Under the pieces are notes generated by a model. That model saw nothing but the letters and a program-made list of their open reading frames with translations, had not been told where the DNA came from and did not search any database. From contig JAHHGX010000071.1 of the NCBI GenBank assembly GCA_019359675.1, forward strand, positions 141,962-205,961: a DNA stretch of 64,000 bases, written 5' to 3'. Shown in pieces: positions 43,908 through 55,000 of the stretch. How positions within the stretch are numbered: the first letter of the stretch is position 1; each line of letters opens with the position of its first letter. Source of the stretch: Calothrix sp. FI2-JRJ7. Lineage in GTDB: Bacteria; Cyanobacteriota; Cyanobacteriia; Cyanobacteriales; Nostocaceae. The position numbers were made by a program, and so were the translations under genes.

Positions 43908-45164
43908 TTAAGAATTAGATGTTATTGCATATTTAGCACCCCAAATGGTAAAGATTGGCATTGCAACAAAATGAGAAACGAGAACAGCTACTGCGACTGG
44001 GACAATTCCCCATTTAACAGCGATTAATATCGATAGTGCAAAAATTGTGGTAAAAATAACACTCCATTTGACATTAATATCTGTTCTATCTACAGCTTGT
44101 AACAGTGTTGAAGTTGCTATTGCAAAGGGACGTGGTAAAGCGGAAAGACAAATTAAGACTAGAACTGGAATACCTACTACCCATTTTTGTCCAAAAATTA
44201 TTGGCACATAGAATGGCGCCAGACTCGATTGCACAATTACTAACGGTACAAACACCGCTGCAATAGTTTTTAAACCATCTAAATATCGTTTTTTGAGGTC
44301 TTGTATATTACCGCGCGCAGCACAAAGATGAGGTAGTAAAGCAATAATAAATGAATTTATGACACTTAGACTAATCCCTAACCCAGCATTAAAGGCAAAA
44401 TAGTAAATTCCTAAAGCGTTAATTCCTAAAAATCTTCCTACAATTAGGTAGTCTAGATTGTTTCGGAGATTATCTAATAACTGTACAGTTAATATATTTC
44501 TACAAAATACGAATATTTCTTTCCAACGATAAAGTGTAAAAGTACGTTTTGGGCGCCAGGAACTGTATTTGTAAGCAAAAAATAGCCATATAAAAGGAGA
44601 AGAGATAACTGAGGGTAATACAATTGCCCACAAACCCATGCCTGATGCCGCTAAACACAGTGTTATTAAATTATTAATGGCTGAATCGGTAGTTTGAGTT
44701 AACGCCATTAAATTCATTCGATTTTCTCGTTCAATCAATGCCCATTGAATAACAAAGTTGGGGACGATTAAATGATAAAAAGCAACAACACATATTGGCA
44801 AAATAATTTCATTTGATTTGTAGAACCAAGCTATAGGAAAAGCTGCCGCACATTGAAAAATAAAAATAAGAATACAAAATATCCAATTGAGGCAATAAGA
44901 TGTGTTGATTAAATCATCTAAATCTTTTTCATTAGCTTGAATAAGTTTACTTGCAATTCCAAATTTAAGTGATAAAACAACCGCGAATTCTCTAACAGTG
45001 AATATTATCGCTGCTAGTCCGTAATCATGTGGAGATAATAAACGCGCAATAACTACCGTAGTCACTAAACGAAAAACTCGATTAAGAAACTCTCCTCCAG
45101 CTAAAAAACTAAGATTACGGACAAATTCGTTAGAAAACCTTTTTTTGATTTTATTAATTAACAT
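43908..45164 (-). CDS. Polysaccharide flippase (Wzx-like)
   Basis: 418 residues from ATG at 45164 (MLINKIKKRFSNEFVRN), with AGGTGA about 9 nt upstream. About 12 hydrophobic segments and the family start FLAGGEFLNRVFRLVTTVVIARLLSPHDYGLAA identify the MATE/RfbX type oligosaccharide flippase. It would move the lipid-linked repeat unit to the outer face for Wzy polymerisation. Its place directly after the polymerase gene supports this. Confidence 0.88.
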   Translation of the reverse strand: MLINKIKKRFSNEFVRNLSFLAGGEFLNRVFRLVTTVVIARLLSPHDYGLAAIIFTVREFAVVLSLKFGIASKLIQANEKDLDDLINTSYCLNWIFCILIFIFQCAAAFPIAWFYKSNEIILPICVVAFYHLIVPNFVIQWALIERENRMNLMALTQTTDSAINNLITLCLAASGMGLWAIVLPSVISSPFIWLFFAYKYSSWRPKRTFTLYRWKEIFVFCRNILTVQLLDNLRNNLDYLIVGRFLGINALGIYYFAFNAGLGISLSVINSFIIALLPHLCAARGNIQDLKKRYLDGLKTIAAVFVPLVIVQSSLAPFYVPIIFGQKWVVGIPVLVLICLSALPRPFAIATSTLLQAVDRTDINVKWSVIFTTIFALSILIAVKWGIVPVAVAVLVSHFVAMPIFTIWGAKYAITSNS

Positions 45165-45200
45165 TGGCAAATTCACCTGTATCTATTATTTAATTTGACT

Positions 45201-46487
45201 TTAGTTATATACAATGCGAACTTTGCCTTTATTTGCAAGATTCCAAATATCTAACTTGTTAAGAGTGGAGTGCATTGAAATTGTAATTGTTACATAAAGC
45301 AACCAGTGAATTGTGCCTATCATAAAACGACTTTCAGACAAATTCATTAGTACTAGGCAAGTCAGGTATAGTAACGGAACAAGACCTTCTGCACCTTGAA
45401 CATGGCGTACCCAAATTAATGCTTTTAAGCTAATAGTAAGTAAACTAATTACTAAAGCAATCAATCCAATTAAACCTAAACTAAGGTAAAGGTCAAGAAA
45501 ACCATTGTGAGCATGAATTGGCTCAAATCCCCCTCCTATTTCTCTCCAAACATCTGCCGTTTCTCCTTCCCATTTACCTAACCAAAACGTTTCATAGCCA
45601 TAACCCAGCCAAGGACGCTCTTGAATTTTGTTGAAAACTACAGGCCAAATTTCTGTACGACCAGTAAAAGTCATATCTCTACCCAAGTTGTTTAAAATAG
45701 ATTCTGCATTGCTTACCAATAGTAAAGAAGTAACCCCACTAATTAAAATTGTGATAATCAAAAATGGTAATGCTTTTGTATGATTCCAACGCAAAGCTTT
45801 AACGAAAGGAGTCAGAACCATTACTATTAATACAACGACTAGAGCAGTTTGTGATTTTGAGCCTAAGATTACCGCTGTTGATATGATAAACCCAACCCAC
45901 ATTATTTTACGAAATTTAGTATTACTTATTGCATTTAAAAAGAAAGTTACTGCACTCAAACTTGTAATGTTTCCCAGGTCGTTTTTATGGACGAAAACAC
46001 CTCGCCAAGCACCTGTATGTATTACGTCTTCTATATTGGCAACAAAACCTCTGCCCATAACTCCATAACTTGGTAAAAGTACAGCGAATAATAAACTTAA
46101 CAATGAAACGGCGCCAAACATCCAAGTAAACATTTGTAGTTGTTCGTGAAGGCTATAACATGTAGCTAAATATACTCCAAATACAGTAACCCGTACTAGG
46201 GGCATAATTTTTTCTAATGTAAACATTGGTGTGTCAGACCAAAATGGTGAGACTAAAGCAATTCCCAATAAAACCCACAATAGTTTTTCCCTAGTAATAA
46301 TATTTACAACTCTTTTCCACCTAGTGAGAATGAGTACTAAACTAATTACTAAACAAGTATTAGGGAGTACCAACTTAATTGGATATAAAAGGTGAGTTTC
46401 GGAAATGAATGGCTCAATGGCGCCTGTATAAAAAAAGAGCGAAATGACTGCAAAAATTTTTTCAATTAATCTTTGATGTTTGTACAT
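45201..46487 (-). CDS. O-antigen polymerase/ligase family protein (Wzy-like)
   Basis: 428 residues, 10-12 hydrophobic segments. The large periplasmic loop shows GRTEIWPVVFNKIQERPWLGYGYETFW and HAHNGFLDLYLSLGLIG, the Wzy_C/O-antigen ligase signature with the conserved Arg and His. It polymerises repeat units or ligates chains in the membrane. The gene lies between Wzc and Wzx, the classical order of a Wzx/Wzy locus. Polymerase is favoured over ligase by this context. Confidence 0.88.
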   Translation of the reverse strand: MYKHQRLIEKIFAVISLFFYTGAIEPFISETHLLYPIKLVLPNTCLVISLVLILTRWKRVVNIITREKLLWVLLGIALVSPFWSDTPMFTLEKIMPLVRVTVFGVYLATCYSLHEQLQMFTWMFGAVSLLSLLFAVLLPSYGVMGRGFVANIEDVIHTGAWRGVFVHKNDLGNITSLSAVTFFLNAISNTKFRKIMWVGFIISTAVILGSKSQTALVVVLIVMVLTPFVKALRWNHTKALPFLIITILISGVTSLLLVSNAESILNNLGRDMTFTGRTEIWPVVFNKIQERPWLGYGYETFWLGKWEGETADVWREIGGGFEPIHAHNGFLDLYLSLGLIGLIALVISLLTISLKALIWVRHVQGAEGLVPLLYLTCLVLMNLSESRFMIGTIHWLLYVTITISMHSTLNKLDIWNLANKGKVRIVYN

Positions 46488-46517
46488 GGGCTATCTATGA
46501 AAAAAATCTGACTTAAA

Positions 46518-48791
46518 CTACGATAAACCAACCGGGTTTTTAGGATTGTTTGCATTTTCAGGGGTTTTAGCATTAGCACTTTTTTTGCTAGTTATGGGAC
46601 TATCAGGAGCATAATAATTTGTTCTGAAATGAAAATAACTATCAGATTCATTATTTAAAATGACGCCGTTAATTACCAAACCGAGAACATTCTGACCTGA
46701 TTGTTCTAATAAACCTTTAGTATTGATAGCACTGTTAGAATCAATAACTCCAGGTCGAGATATCATTAAAATTCCATCAGTTATCTTGCCTAAAATTAAA
46801 GCATCAGCAGCCATTAATATTGGTGGTGCGTCAAAAACTATATAATCATAATTCCTCGATTCATTGTTGATAAGTGTAGCCATTGCTTGAGATTTCAATA
46901 GCGTTACTGCATTTGGCGGTATAACACCAGATGTCAGAAGATGTAAATTTGGCATAATTTCTTTGGTTGCCATTGATGTATCGCACCAACCAACAATTAC
47001 ATTGCTTAAACCCAGTTCGTTTGTTTGTCCCCATATCTCATGCTGAGAGGGATGACGCATATCTGCATCTATAAGCAGAACTCTTTTCTTCAATTCGGCA
47101 AATACAGTAGCCAAATTAGCTGCAACAGTTGACTTACCCTCTTGAGGAATTGAACTAGAAATTACAATCACTTTTGGCTTTTGGTCTGAGTCAATAAACT
47201 CCAGGTTAGCTTGCAGCATCCTATAGACTTCACTGATGGGTGAATGAGGAGCGTCTATAACAGGTATTAGGGCGTGCAATTTTTCTAAACCTTGATAATG
47301 CACAGCCTTTTTCTTTTCAAAAGCTGGAATTGCTGCTAACAATGGGTATGAGAAAATATTTTGAATTTGTTTAACACTTTTTAAAGAAAAATCTCTTTTC
47401 TCTAAAATTAGTACAGTTGCTATAAAAATCACTAAGCTAATAGCACTATTTCCTATTAATAAAGAAACCAATCCTTTATCCAAAGATGGACGCAGGGGTT
47501 GCGATGCTGCTTCAACAATTCTGGCATTGATTATGTTTTGATTTTCTGCTGCTTCTATTTCTTTAAGTTTTTTCAAGAGAGTTTCGTAAGTTGCTTGTGC
47601 AGCTTCTAACCTTCGTTGTATTTCTCGCTCTTCTTCTTTTAGTTTTGGTAAGCTATTTATTCTCTGTTGGTATTTAAACAAATTATCTTCTAAAGAGCGT
47701 ATTTGATTTGCTAAACCATTTTCCTCAACTTGCAAATTTATTAACTGCTTCATCAAACCTAATTCTAGTTCTCCAGCACGTAAATCGCTTTCAGGTATTA
47801 ATTGATTACTCCCAATCTCTTGAACAATTCTTTCTTGTAATTGACTTCTCAAGGTTGTTAATCGATTCTTGAGGTCAATAATTTGCGGATTTTCGTCTTG
47901 CAAGCGAGTTCTTCCAGCTTTCAACTCATCCTCAGTTTTCTGAATTGATGCCAATGTTGCTTGAACTGAAGAAGACTGACTAAGTTTAGCTACAACAATA
48001 GCTCTTTGGGAATCCATACCCAATTTATTAATCAAATCTTTATTTTGGGCATTAACATCAGAAAACTTGGCTTTTGCTTCCGAAATTTCTGTTTTTAGCT
48101 TTTCAACAGTTTCTAATGATAGTTTTGCTTCTTCGTCTATGTCTACAAGCTTATTTTTTTCCTTAAACTTTCGCAACACTTGTTCAGCTTTACCAACAGT
48201 CTCTTGAGTTGCTGGTAATTGTTTATCGATAAAATTTCTAGCTGCTAATGCTTCTAAACGGTTAACTAATCTGTTATTTTCTATATAGGCTTTCATTATT
48301 TGATTAACTACTAACGCAGCTTTCGCTGGGTCAGTATTTGTGTAAGATATTTGTAGAATATCTGTACCTCTGATTTCTTCTACTTTAAGATTATTTTTTA
48401 GTGTTGCTTCTGATATTGGTTTGTTTCCCTTTTCATCTGACATTACTGAATTAACTACTTTATTCAAAACTGGTTGAGAAAGTATAATTTCAGTTTCTGT
48501 TTTTAACGGATTACCTTGTAGTGTTAAAGGAGTTAGTTGTGTTTTTGCCTCTTTTAGTAAACCTGTTAAAGAAGCGGATTCATCTGGTTTAACAAGAATT
48601 TTCCCTTCTGCTACGTAATTAGGTTTTGAAATTAGCATTACACCTGCAACGCTAAAAGCTAAGAATCCACCAGCAACTGCCGTTGCAGCTAACCATTGGC
48701 GCTTCAAAATAAACCAGTATTGCTGAAAATCTATGTTTAAATCTTCAGAATTTTTGATTTCTACAGTTATTGGTTGTTCAGTACGATTCAT
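46518..48791 (-). CDS. Polysaccharide co-polymerase with BY-kinase domain (Wzc-like)
   Basis: 757 residues from ATG at 48791 (MNRTEQPITVEIKNSEDL). An N-terminal Wzz domain with TM at about 30-50 is followed by long periplasmic coiled coils (about 180-400) and a second TM at about 430-450. The tyrosine-kinase domain has Walker A SSSIPQEGKSTVAANLA (about residue 549), Walker A' LLIDADMRHPS and Walker B YIVFDAPPIL. The C-terminus has a tyrosine cluster (YFHFRTNYYAP) for autophosphorylation. It controls chain length and export. The final codons (PKNPVGLS) are encoded by sequence matching half of the CCGGGTTT repeat. First gene of the block. Confidence 0.93.
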   Translation of the reverse strand: MNRTEQPITVEIKNSEDLNIDFQQYWFILKRQWLAATAVAGGFLAFSVAGVMLISKPNYVAEGKILVKPDESASLTGLLKEAKTQLTPLTLQGNPLKTETEIILSQPVLNKVVNSVMSDEKGNKPISEATLKNNLKVEEIRGTDILQISYTNTDPAKAALVVNQIMKAYIENNRLVNRLEALAARNFIDKQLPATQETVGKAEQVLRKFKEKNKLVDIDEEAKLSLETVEKLKTEISEAKAKFSDVNAQNKDLINKLGMDSQRAIVVAKLSQSSSVQATLASIQKTEDELKAGRTRLQDENPQIIDLKNRLTTLRSQLQERIVQEIGSNQLIPESDLRAGELELGLMKQLINLQVEENGLANQIRSLEDNLFKYQQRINSLPKLKEEEREIQRRLEAAQATYETLLKKLKEIEAAENQNIINARIVEAASQPLRPSLDKGLVSLLIGNSAISLVIFIATVLILEKRDFSLKSVKQIQNIFSYPLLAAIPAFEKKKAVHYQGLEKLHALIPVIDAPHSPISEVYRMLQANLEFIDSDQKPKVIVISSSIPQEGKSTVAANLATVFAELKKRVLLIDADMRHPSQHEIWGQTNELGLSNVIVGWCDTSMATKEIMPNLHLLTSGVIPPNAVTLLKSQAMATLINNESRNYDYIVFDAPPILMAADALILGKITDGILMISRPGVIDSNSAINTKGLLEQSGQNVLGLVINGVILNNESDSYFHFRTNYYAPDSPITSKKSANAKTPENANNPKNPVGLS

Positions 48792-49665
48792 ATGACAAAA
48801 TGGAATCAAATGCTTGACAAAAATTTTATATGACAGGAAATTTTAAGTTCATCAATGTCAATAAATAAACATTATGAACTTTTAAACACCACAAAGACCC
48901 TATTCCTCAAATGTGGTCTAGAATTTCTGCATAGTTATTGAAGAATACTACTTTTATTATTCTTCTATGTGCATTTGTTAAGTCAGGCGCCACTAAAAAT
49001 CTAACTTAGTCATAATTTCTTACTTGTCTTTAACAGACTGAATAAGAGCAAACTTCTTACGACGTTGAACTTAACTACAAAGCATAGATTCGTCATATTC
49101 TATTTTTGAAAACACCATTCGATGCAATAAAACTTCATGTAAGTACTAGCTGCTCAATTAAAAGTGCCTTCGGCTACATAAGCTTTTAGTAAATACACTT
49201 CCTAATCAGAAGCAGTTGAAAAGAACCTACTACAGTCTTTCCTGATGGATAGAACACATTTGAGCTTTAAACAGTGTATAACTTATTCACAGTAAGTCAA
49301 CCATCTTTGACATGTTCTTGCCAAAAACTTTATATTTTTTACAATTGATTTGTAAATTCTTTACAATTATAACTCAGTACTTGCCGCAGTTTAACGCGAA
49401 AGGTAAAGCGGCAAAGGGAAGGTAAAATTTTGATTATTACTCAATAACCTTTTTTCCAAGGTTCCTAGTATTTAACATATAAATTATAAAAAATAAATTT
49501 TTATTTTTATTGATATAATAAATTACTCTAAAATACGTATACCTTCGGGTATAAGTGATTTTACGTCAATACGCCTTAAGTATAATGAACGAACTTACAA
49601 CGCAGAAACCGGGTTTCTAAGATTTTGTAAGTTTTATAATTAATAGGCTAATACTTCATGTCATT
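48792..49665. other. Long AT-rich intergenic region
   Basis: About 870 nt between divergent genes. It contains a TTGCCGC/GCGGCAA stem at 49381-49411, a TATACC-TTCG-GGTATA hairpin with UUCG tetraloop at 49538-49553, and one CCGGGTTT repeat at 49604-49618. It has long poly-A/T tracts. No ORF is convincing. Given its length, it may carry regulated promoters of the polysaccharide block. Confidence 0.5.
49604..49618. repeat. AGAAACCGGGTTTCT palindrome
   Basis: Single copy of the dispersed palindrome, about 50 nt before the cyclo-ligase start. Confidence 0.7.
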
Positions 49666-50220
49666 ATGTACGACAAAGTACAATTGCGCTCTTGTCTACT
49701 TCAAACGCGCGCGGCATTATCTTTAATTGAACGGCGCCAGAAAAGCGATGATATTTGTAGTCACCTCACAAATTCGCAATTACTGACGAACGCCAAAACC
49801 ATTCTTGCGTATTTTAGCTTTCGTACTGAACCTGATTTAAGTTCTTTATTTTATGACTCTAACTACCGTTGGGGATTTCCTCGCTGTGTTGGTAAAACTA
49901 TGTCTTGGCATGTTTGGAAACCTGGAGATTCCACGAACACAGGCGCCTATGGTATTACCGAACCAAACAGCGATGCTCCTATAATTGAACCAAACGAAGT
50001 TGACTTGATTTTAGTACCGTGTGTTGCTTGCGACTATAGAGGATATCGTTTAGGCTACGGTGGCGGTTATTATGACCGAATGCTAAGTAAAACAGAGTGG
50101 CAATCTATACCAACTATTGGGATAGTGTTTGAATTTGCTTACTTGCTACAATTGCCTATTGAAAGTTGGGATAAACCATTACAAAATATTTGTACCGAAT
50201 ACAAGTTAGTGCGCTCGTAG
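49666..50220 (+). CDS. 5-formyltetrahydrofolate cyclo-ligase
   Basis: 184 residues. It makes 5,10-methenyl-THF from 5-formyl-THF with ATP. The signature GYRLGYGGGYYDRML is present, along with an N-terminal LLQTRAALSLIERRQKS and the FSFRTEPDLSSLF substrate segment. Typical length for the family (YgfA/MTHFS). Its stop codon lies within a 34-nt perfect palindrome. Confidence 0.93.
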   Translation: MYDKVQLRSCLLQTRAALSLIERRQKSDDICSHLTNSQLLTNAKTILAYFSFRTEPDLSSLFYDSNYRWGFPRCVGKTMSWHVWKPGDSTNTGAYGITEPNSDAPIIEPNEVDLILVPCVACDYRGYRLGYGGGYYDRMLSKTEWQSIPTIGIVFEFAYLLQLPIESWDKPLQNICTEYKLVRS

Positions 50221-50247
50221 AGACGCGATTAATCGCGTCTCTACGAG
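50214..50247. repeat. 34-nt perfect palindrome GTAGAGACGCGATT
   Basis: CTCGTAGAGACGCGATT and its exact complement are joined without a loop. The TAG at 50218-50220 is the stop of the preceding gene. A degenerate relative is at 59000-59027. It could act as terminator. Confidence 0.85.
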
Positions 50248-50274
50248 TGTTGAGTAGATAATCTAAAATCTAAA

Positions 50275-51108
50275 ATGCTACTAAAAAACCCTAGAATAAA
50301 AACTTTGTTCATGTATGGAGTGCTGACTTCCACTGCACTCGTAACACTCTTTCCATTACTATGGCTGGTTGGCACTGCTTTTAAATCGCAAACAGAGAAT
50401 ATATTCCAATCTCCACCGCAATTATTACCTGCCCAACCTACTTTTGATAACTTTGTCACTGTTTGGCAAACTAACCCTTTTGGACAGTACCTGTTCAATA
50501 GTACAATCGTGGCGGTCTCAACTGTTTGCTTGAATTTAATCTTTTGTGCTTTAGCTGCTTACCCACTAGCCAGATTATCTTTTCCAGGACGCGACTGGAT
50601 ATTTACTGCCATAGTCACGACAATCATGATCCCTTTTCAAATTGTCATGATTCCACTATATATATTGACGGTGCAAATTGGGCTGCGGAATACCTACTTG
50701 GGAATGATTTTCCCAAGTTTGGCTTCCGCATTTGGTATATTTCTGTTGAGACAAGCTTTTTTGGGTGTTCCTAAAGAACTTGAAGAAGCAGCGCGGATGG
50801 ACGGATGTTCAGAATTGGGACTGTGGTGGAATATTATGTTGCCAGCAATCCGTCCGGCACTTGTTACCCTGGCAATTTTTGTATTTATTGGAGCTTGGAG
50901 TGATTTTCTGTGGCCCCTCATCGTTATTCAAGATGAGAGTTTATATACATTGCCGCTTGGCGTGGCAAAATTAGCAGGAACGTTCTCACTCGACTGGCGT
51001 TTGGTAGCTGCCGGTTCTGTAATTTCGATTGCCCCTGTGATGATATTATTTTTATTTCTACAACGATATATTGTGCCCACTGATGCTGGCAGCGGAGTCA
51101 AAGGGTAA
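50275..51108 (+). CDS. ABC transporter permease, MalG/UgpE type
   Basis: 277 residues with six hydrophobic segments. The EAA loop EEAARMDGCSELGLWWNIMLPAIRP contacts the ATPase. Such permeases work in pairs with a MalF-type partner, a binding protein and a MalK-type ATPase. None of those is adjacent, so the other parts must be encoded elsewhere. The substrate is probably a sugar or polyol. The preceding gene is separated by the 34-nt palindrome; the next gene is convergent with a 1-nt gap. Confidence 0.88.
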   Translation: MLLKNPRIKTLFMYGVLTSTALVTLFPLLWLVGTAFKSQTENIFQSPPQLLPAQPTFDNFVTVWQTNPFGQYLFNSTIVAVSTVCLNLIFCALAAYPLARLSFPGRDWIFTAIVTTIMIPFQIVMIPLYILTVQIGLRNTYLGMIFPSLASAFGIFLLRQAFLGVPKELEEAARMDGCSELGLWWNIMLPAIRPALVTLAIFVFIGAWSDFLWPLIVIQDESLYTLPLGVAKLAGTFSLDWRLVAAGSVISIAPVMILFLFLQRYIVPTDAGSGVKG

Positions 51109-51109
51109 G

Positions 51110-51853
51110 TTAATATGCCCCTGAAGCTTTTATCACAACCCAAATGGTTTTGATTATTAACTTCAAATCGTACATTGCCGACCATTTCTGTTGATAGTCA
51201 ATATCCATTTGAACGATTTGCTCAAAATCTTTAATGCTAGAACGTCCGTTTGCTTGCCACTCTCCGGTCATTCCGGGTTTGACTTGCAAGCGTACATAAT
51301 GATGAGTTTGGTAATTCTGTACTTCATCAACTGTAGGTGGACGGGTACCGACTAAACTCATTTCTCCTTTTAGAACATTCCAAAATTGTGGAAGTTCATC
51401 TAAGCTCGAACGTCTTAGTAACCGACCAATGGGAGTAATACGAGGGTCATTAGCACACTTAAAGATGTGTCCCTGAGCCTCATTTTCAACTAAATGCTTA
51501 AGTTTGTCAGCATTTACGACCATCGAACGAAACTTCCATATTTGAAAAGTTTGCCCATGTAAACCACAACGAGTTTGCTTGTAAAATACTGACCCTCGGT
51601 CGTAGGAAAAGTTTGCTATTGCAATCGGTATTGCTAAGAAAGCTGTTATTATCAGCCCAACGATGGCGCCGATAATATCAATTAGTCTTTTAGTACCGCT
51701 TAGAACAGAAGGGTGTATTGGCTGTTGTAAATACTGACTCAAGTACTGATTTTTCAGTACTGACTCGCGAGTATAGGGACTCGTATCGGGAATATATGCA
51801 GACACAGTTTTCAATTCGGTTCTTACGTAGTTTTTGTCGTACTTCACCATCAT
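51110..51853 (-). CDS. Polyprenyl-phosphate sugar phosphotransferase (initiating transferase)
   Basis: 247 residues. The single TM hairpin (IIGAIVGLIITAFLAIPIAIANF) is followed by the catalytic PHPT domain: SVFYKQTRCGLHG, FQIWKFRSMV, RRSSLDELPQFWNVLKGEMSLVGTRPP and VKPGMTGEWQANGR. It places the first sugar phosphate on undecaprenyl phosphate, starting the repeat unit for the Wzx/Wzy system encoded upstream. The ATG at 51853 was chosen over TTG at 51859. Confidence 0.92.
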   Translation of the reverse strand: MMVKYDKNYVRTELKTVSAYIPDTSPYTRESVLKNQYLSQYLQQPIHPSVLSGTKRLIDIIGAIVGLIITAFLAIPIAIANFSYDRGSVFYKQTRCGLHGQTFQIWKFRSMVVNADKLKHLVENEAQGHIFKCANDPRITPIGRLLRRSSLDELPQFWNVLKGEMSLVGTRPPTVDEVQNYQTHHYVRLQVKPGMTGEWQANGRSSIKDFEQIVQMDIDYQQKWSAMYDLKLIIKTIWVVIKASGAY

Positions 51854-52048
51854 AGTCAAGTGAATTTACTACTCAACACCTAAAATTCAAAATTTTATCC
51901 AATCTTTGGATAAAGCAACAGAAAAGTAAACTTTCAGTATTCATATTTGTAAAGTTTGTATGAAGAAATATGACAATATATGTAAATTACGCAGAAAGAA
52001 AATAGGGAAGGGGAGGGAGATAATTAATATTCCTTTCCCCTTTCTGCT

Positions 52049-55000
52049 TTACAAAGGCACACCAACCGCAAAGTTAACAGTGTAAGGTTCTTCTAGTGAC
52101 TGTTGGGTGCTGGCTTTTACAGCATCAAGTAAACGACGCAAGGTGTTTATTTGCTGGATATTGGGACGATATGTAAGACTACCTTGTTTCTCAAACAACT
52201 CGGTGCCAGTAGCTGCTTTGTAATCAAAATTTTCTAACGAAGCTTGAGTTAACCACATTGACTCGGTGTTGCCAGGTACCAAACCTGCGGGTAGTTCACC
52301 TTCTAAAAATGCCAGTAGTCTTTGTTGGCAGTTACGGGTGTTAATACCACGTTCCTCGAATAGTGCAATGACTTCGCCAAACGTTAAAGCATGTTCTGGT
52401 AAAACGCGCAATAATTCTGTAAACAAGAAATAATCTGTATATTGTTGTCTTGACACTTCTAAAACTTGGGGATGAAGTGGTAGTAAGCTCAACCCATAAG
52501 CTACACGACTACATGTAGGGGCGCCATTTTCGCCAAGATACAAATCTTGAATTATTCTGGCATTTGGAAGTTTTTGGCGTAACCACCTACTAACGGCGCC
52601 AAGTGTTGCAACCCCACCTGTTAAAATCGCTTGGTTAATAGCTTCGGTAGGAATACCACGTGCTACTAATAAACGATTTAGTTCACGGTTGAGACGACGG
52701 ACAAACGGCACAAACACTTGACCCTCTAAATCACGCCGTTGCAAAACCCAGCGCTGGTCAGCTAATTCAAATGAGAATGATTCTTGATGCTGCAAAATTA
52801 GTTTCATCGCAGTTGCTGCATCTAACAGTGCTTGTCCTAAACGTGAACTTTCAAGTCGCTGTAACAAGCGAATGCGCTCCATAATATCTGGTTCACCTGG
52901 TCGCGGTAACGTTAACTCTTCCCATTTCAAGCTTGATAGTCGTGTTGCTTCTAATCCTTGTATGTTTGGTTGCCAGTGTAAAGCATTACTTGCTATTGGC
53001 TCAGAAGAAGGCTTTTCAGATATAGGTTGTCGCCATTTTGGTGGTAGTAATAACTGACAGAGTATGTCTATTTCGATACCTTTACCACCGTATGCAAAAC
53101 TATGAAGCATGAAGTCATTGTGAGACAACTCCAATAGGTTTTCGGGTAACTCAACCAGTCCCATCTCGGTAGCGCTGGCGCCGATATTCATGATTAAAGT
53201 GTTACCTTGTAGTGATTGTTCACTGCTTTTGGCACTGCGAAAACCATTTCGAGTATTTAGTTTAACTTCCTCACCATTGGCGCCGTCAAGTTCGCTGAGT
53301 AAACTAGCAATTGCTTCTTCAACAAAAAAGACTTGCTGGGGATGAACAATTAATTTTGAAAGCAGTAAAGCTTCACGAATATTAAAGCGATATTGCTCTG
53401 ACCAGTTCGACGGACACGAGCAAACAACACCAGATATATTATCGATAATACGACGGAAGCTTTCTTGGTTAATACCCATAGCAGTTGCCATTAACCCCAA
53501 AGTCGTGCTATTACGGTCAGATTTGAGAGTTAACAGTAACTTTGATAGCGAGCGTACCATCCATACTAAAGGTACCGTTGCAACTTCATTTAATTGCAGT
53601 ACAGGTTCCCATTTATGTGAAGTTTTTGCTCCGGACTGGTCTAGAGGCAAATCTTGGTCTTCATTTAATTGAATTTGCTTTTCGCTTCTATAAGGTAAAG
53701 CTATTTGTAAATAAGGCTTAAGTTCGGCAGAAAAGAGATTTTGGGCTGTTGGTGTGCTATCTTGGCTACCAATTAGTAAACCAGCGCTTGCAGGTAAGTA
53801 AACTTCTGCGGGTAATCGAAACGAACGTTTGGCGCCGTTTGTATTAATATCGTCTGTTGACCAGTAAAGGGGATAGACTTCTGCTGTTAAACGATTTAAT
53901 AAAGCAGCAGAAATTCCAGTTGTTCCTAAATCTATACCCAAATACCACGCTGAGTCTACTGTATCAGGTATCTCTTCATAGTTATTAATAGATGTAAACG
54001 CGGGTTTTTCTTCGACGTTTATTTGGGGTTCTATTTGTGGTTCTATTTGGGGTTCTATTGGTGGTTCTGTTGGTGTTTCAAGAGGTTGTATAGTTTGTTG
54101 TTGAGGAGAACGATTTATATATTGCTCACCATCAAACTTTCTTAAATCTTGGTCTAATCGCTGTATCTGCTCTTCATCAAGCGAAATATTGGGCATTGCC
54201 GCATCAACTTCAGCTGATGCTTCAGAAAGCAATGCTTCTTTTGGCTTCTTTGTAATAAGATTATTTGTTTGATTTATGTGATTATCAGGTATATCAATAC
54301 CAATTAAAGAAGATGCATCTTCAAAAACTAAATCTGTTAATGAGGTAATTGTATCGGCAGCAGTTGGTTCATAATGTGTCGAAGCTTGGTCAATGCAAAC
54401 AAATGTTTCCCACGCATTTGATGTTTGCCCTGCAATGCTTGTTTCTTGTGGAGCTTGAAAGTCTTGTAAATCTAGTAGTCCCGCATCTGCGCTATCAAGC
54501 CAAGGGTCTGGTACAAATGTTGTTTCTGTCTCTGGCGCCAAGGATGTTTCTACTATTTCTACTGTTTCCACGGTTTCTTGTGACTCAGCAGGTGCTGATG
54601 GTGTAATAAATGTAGTAACTGTAATATTAGTAGTTTCTTCAAAAGTCGGTGGTTGTAAGGCACTTTCTATAGAAATGCTGGAAATAATTTTTTCGTCTTG
54701 GCTTGGGGGAGAAGTTGGAGAATCTAAGTTAGCGGCAACATCAACTGTATCAAATATATCATCTGTGTCTGGAGTGACTTCTGGCTCAGTTGGAGTTAAA
54801 GGTGTCTCTAAATTTACTGGCGAATCTGGGATAACACTGATGGGGTTTGAAAGAGGTAAGCTAACTTGCTGATACGATGTTGGTGTATCCGAGGCGCCGA
54901 ATAAGCTCGCATAAAGTAAGTCAACTTCATCAACAGTAGATTGAGTATTAATTTTAGTTGTTTGTAATGATTGAATATTTAAGTTTGTACTAAAACTATT

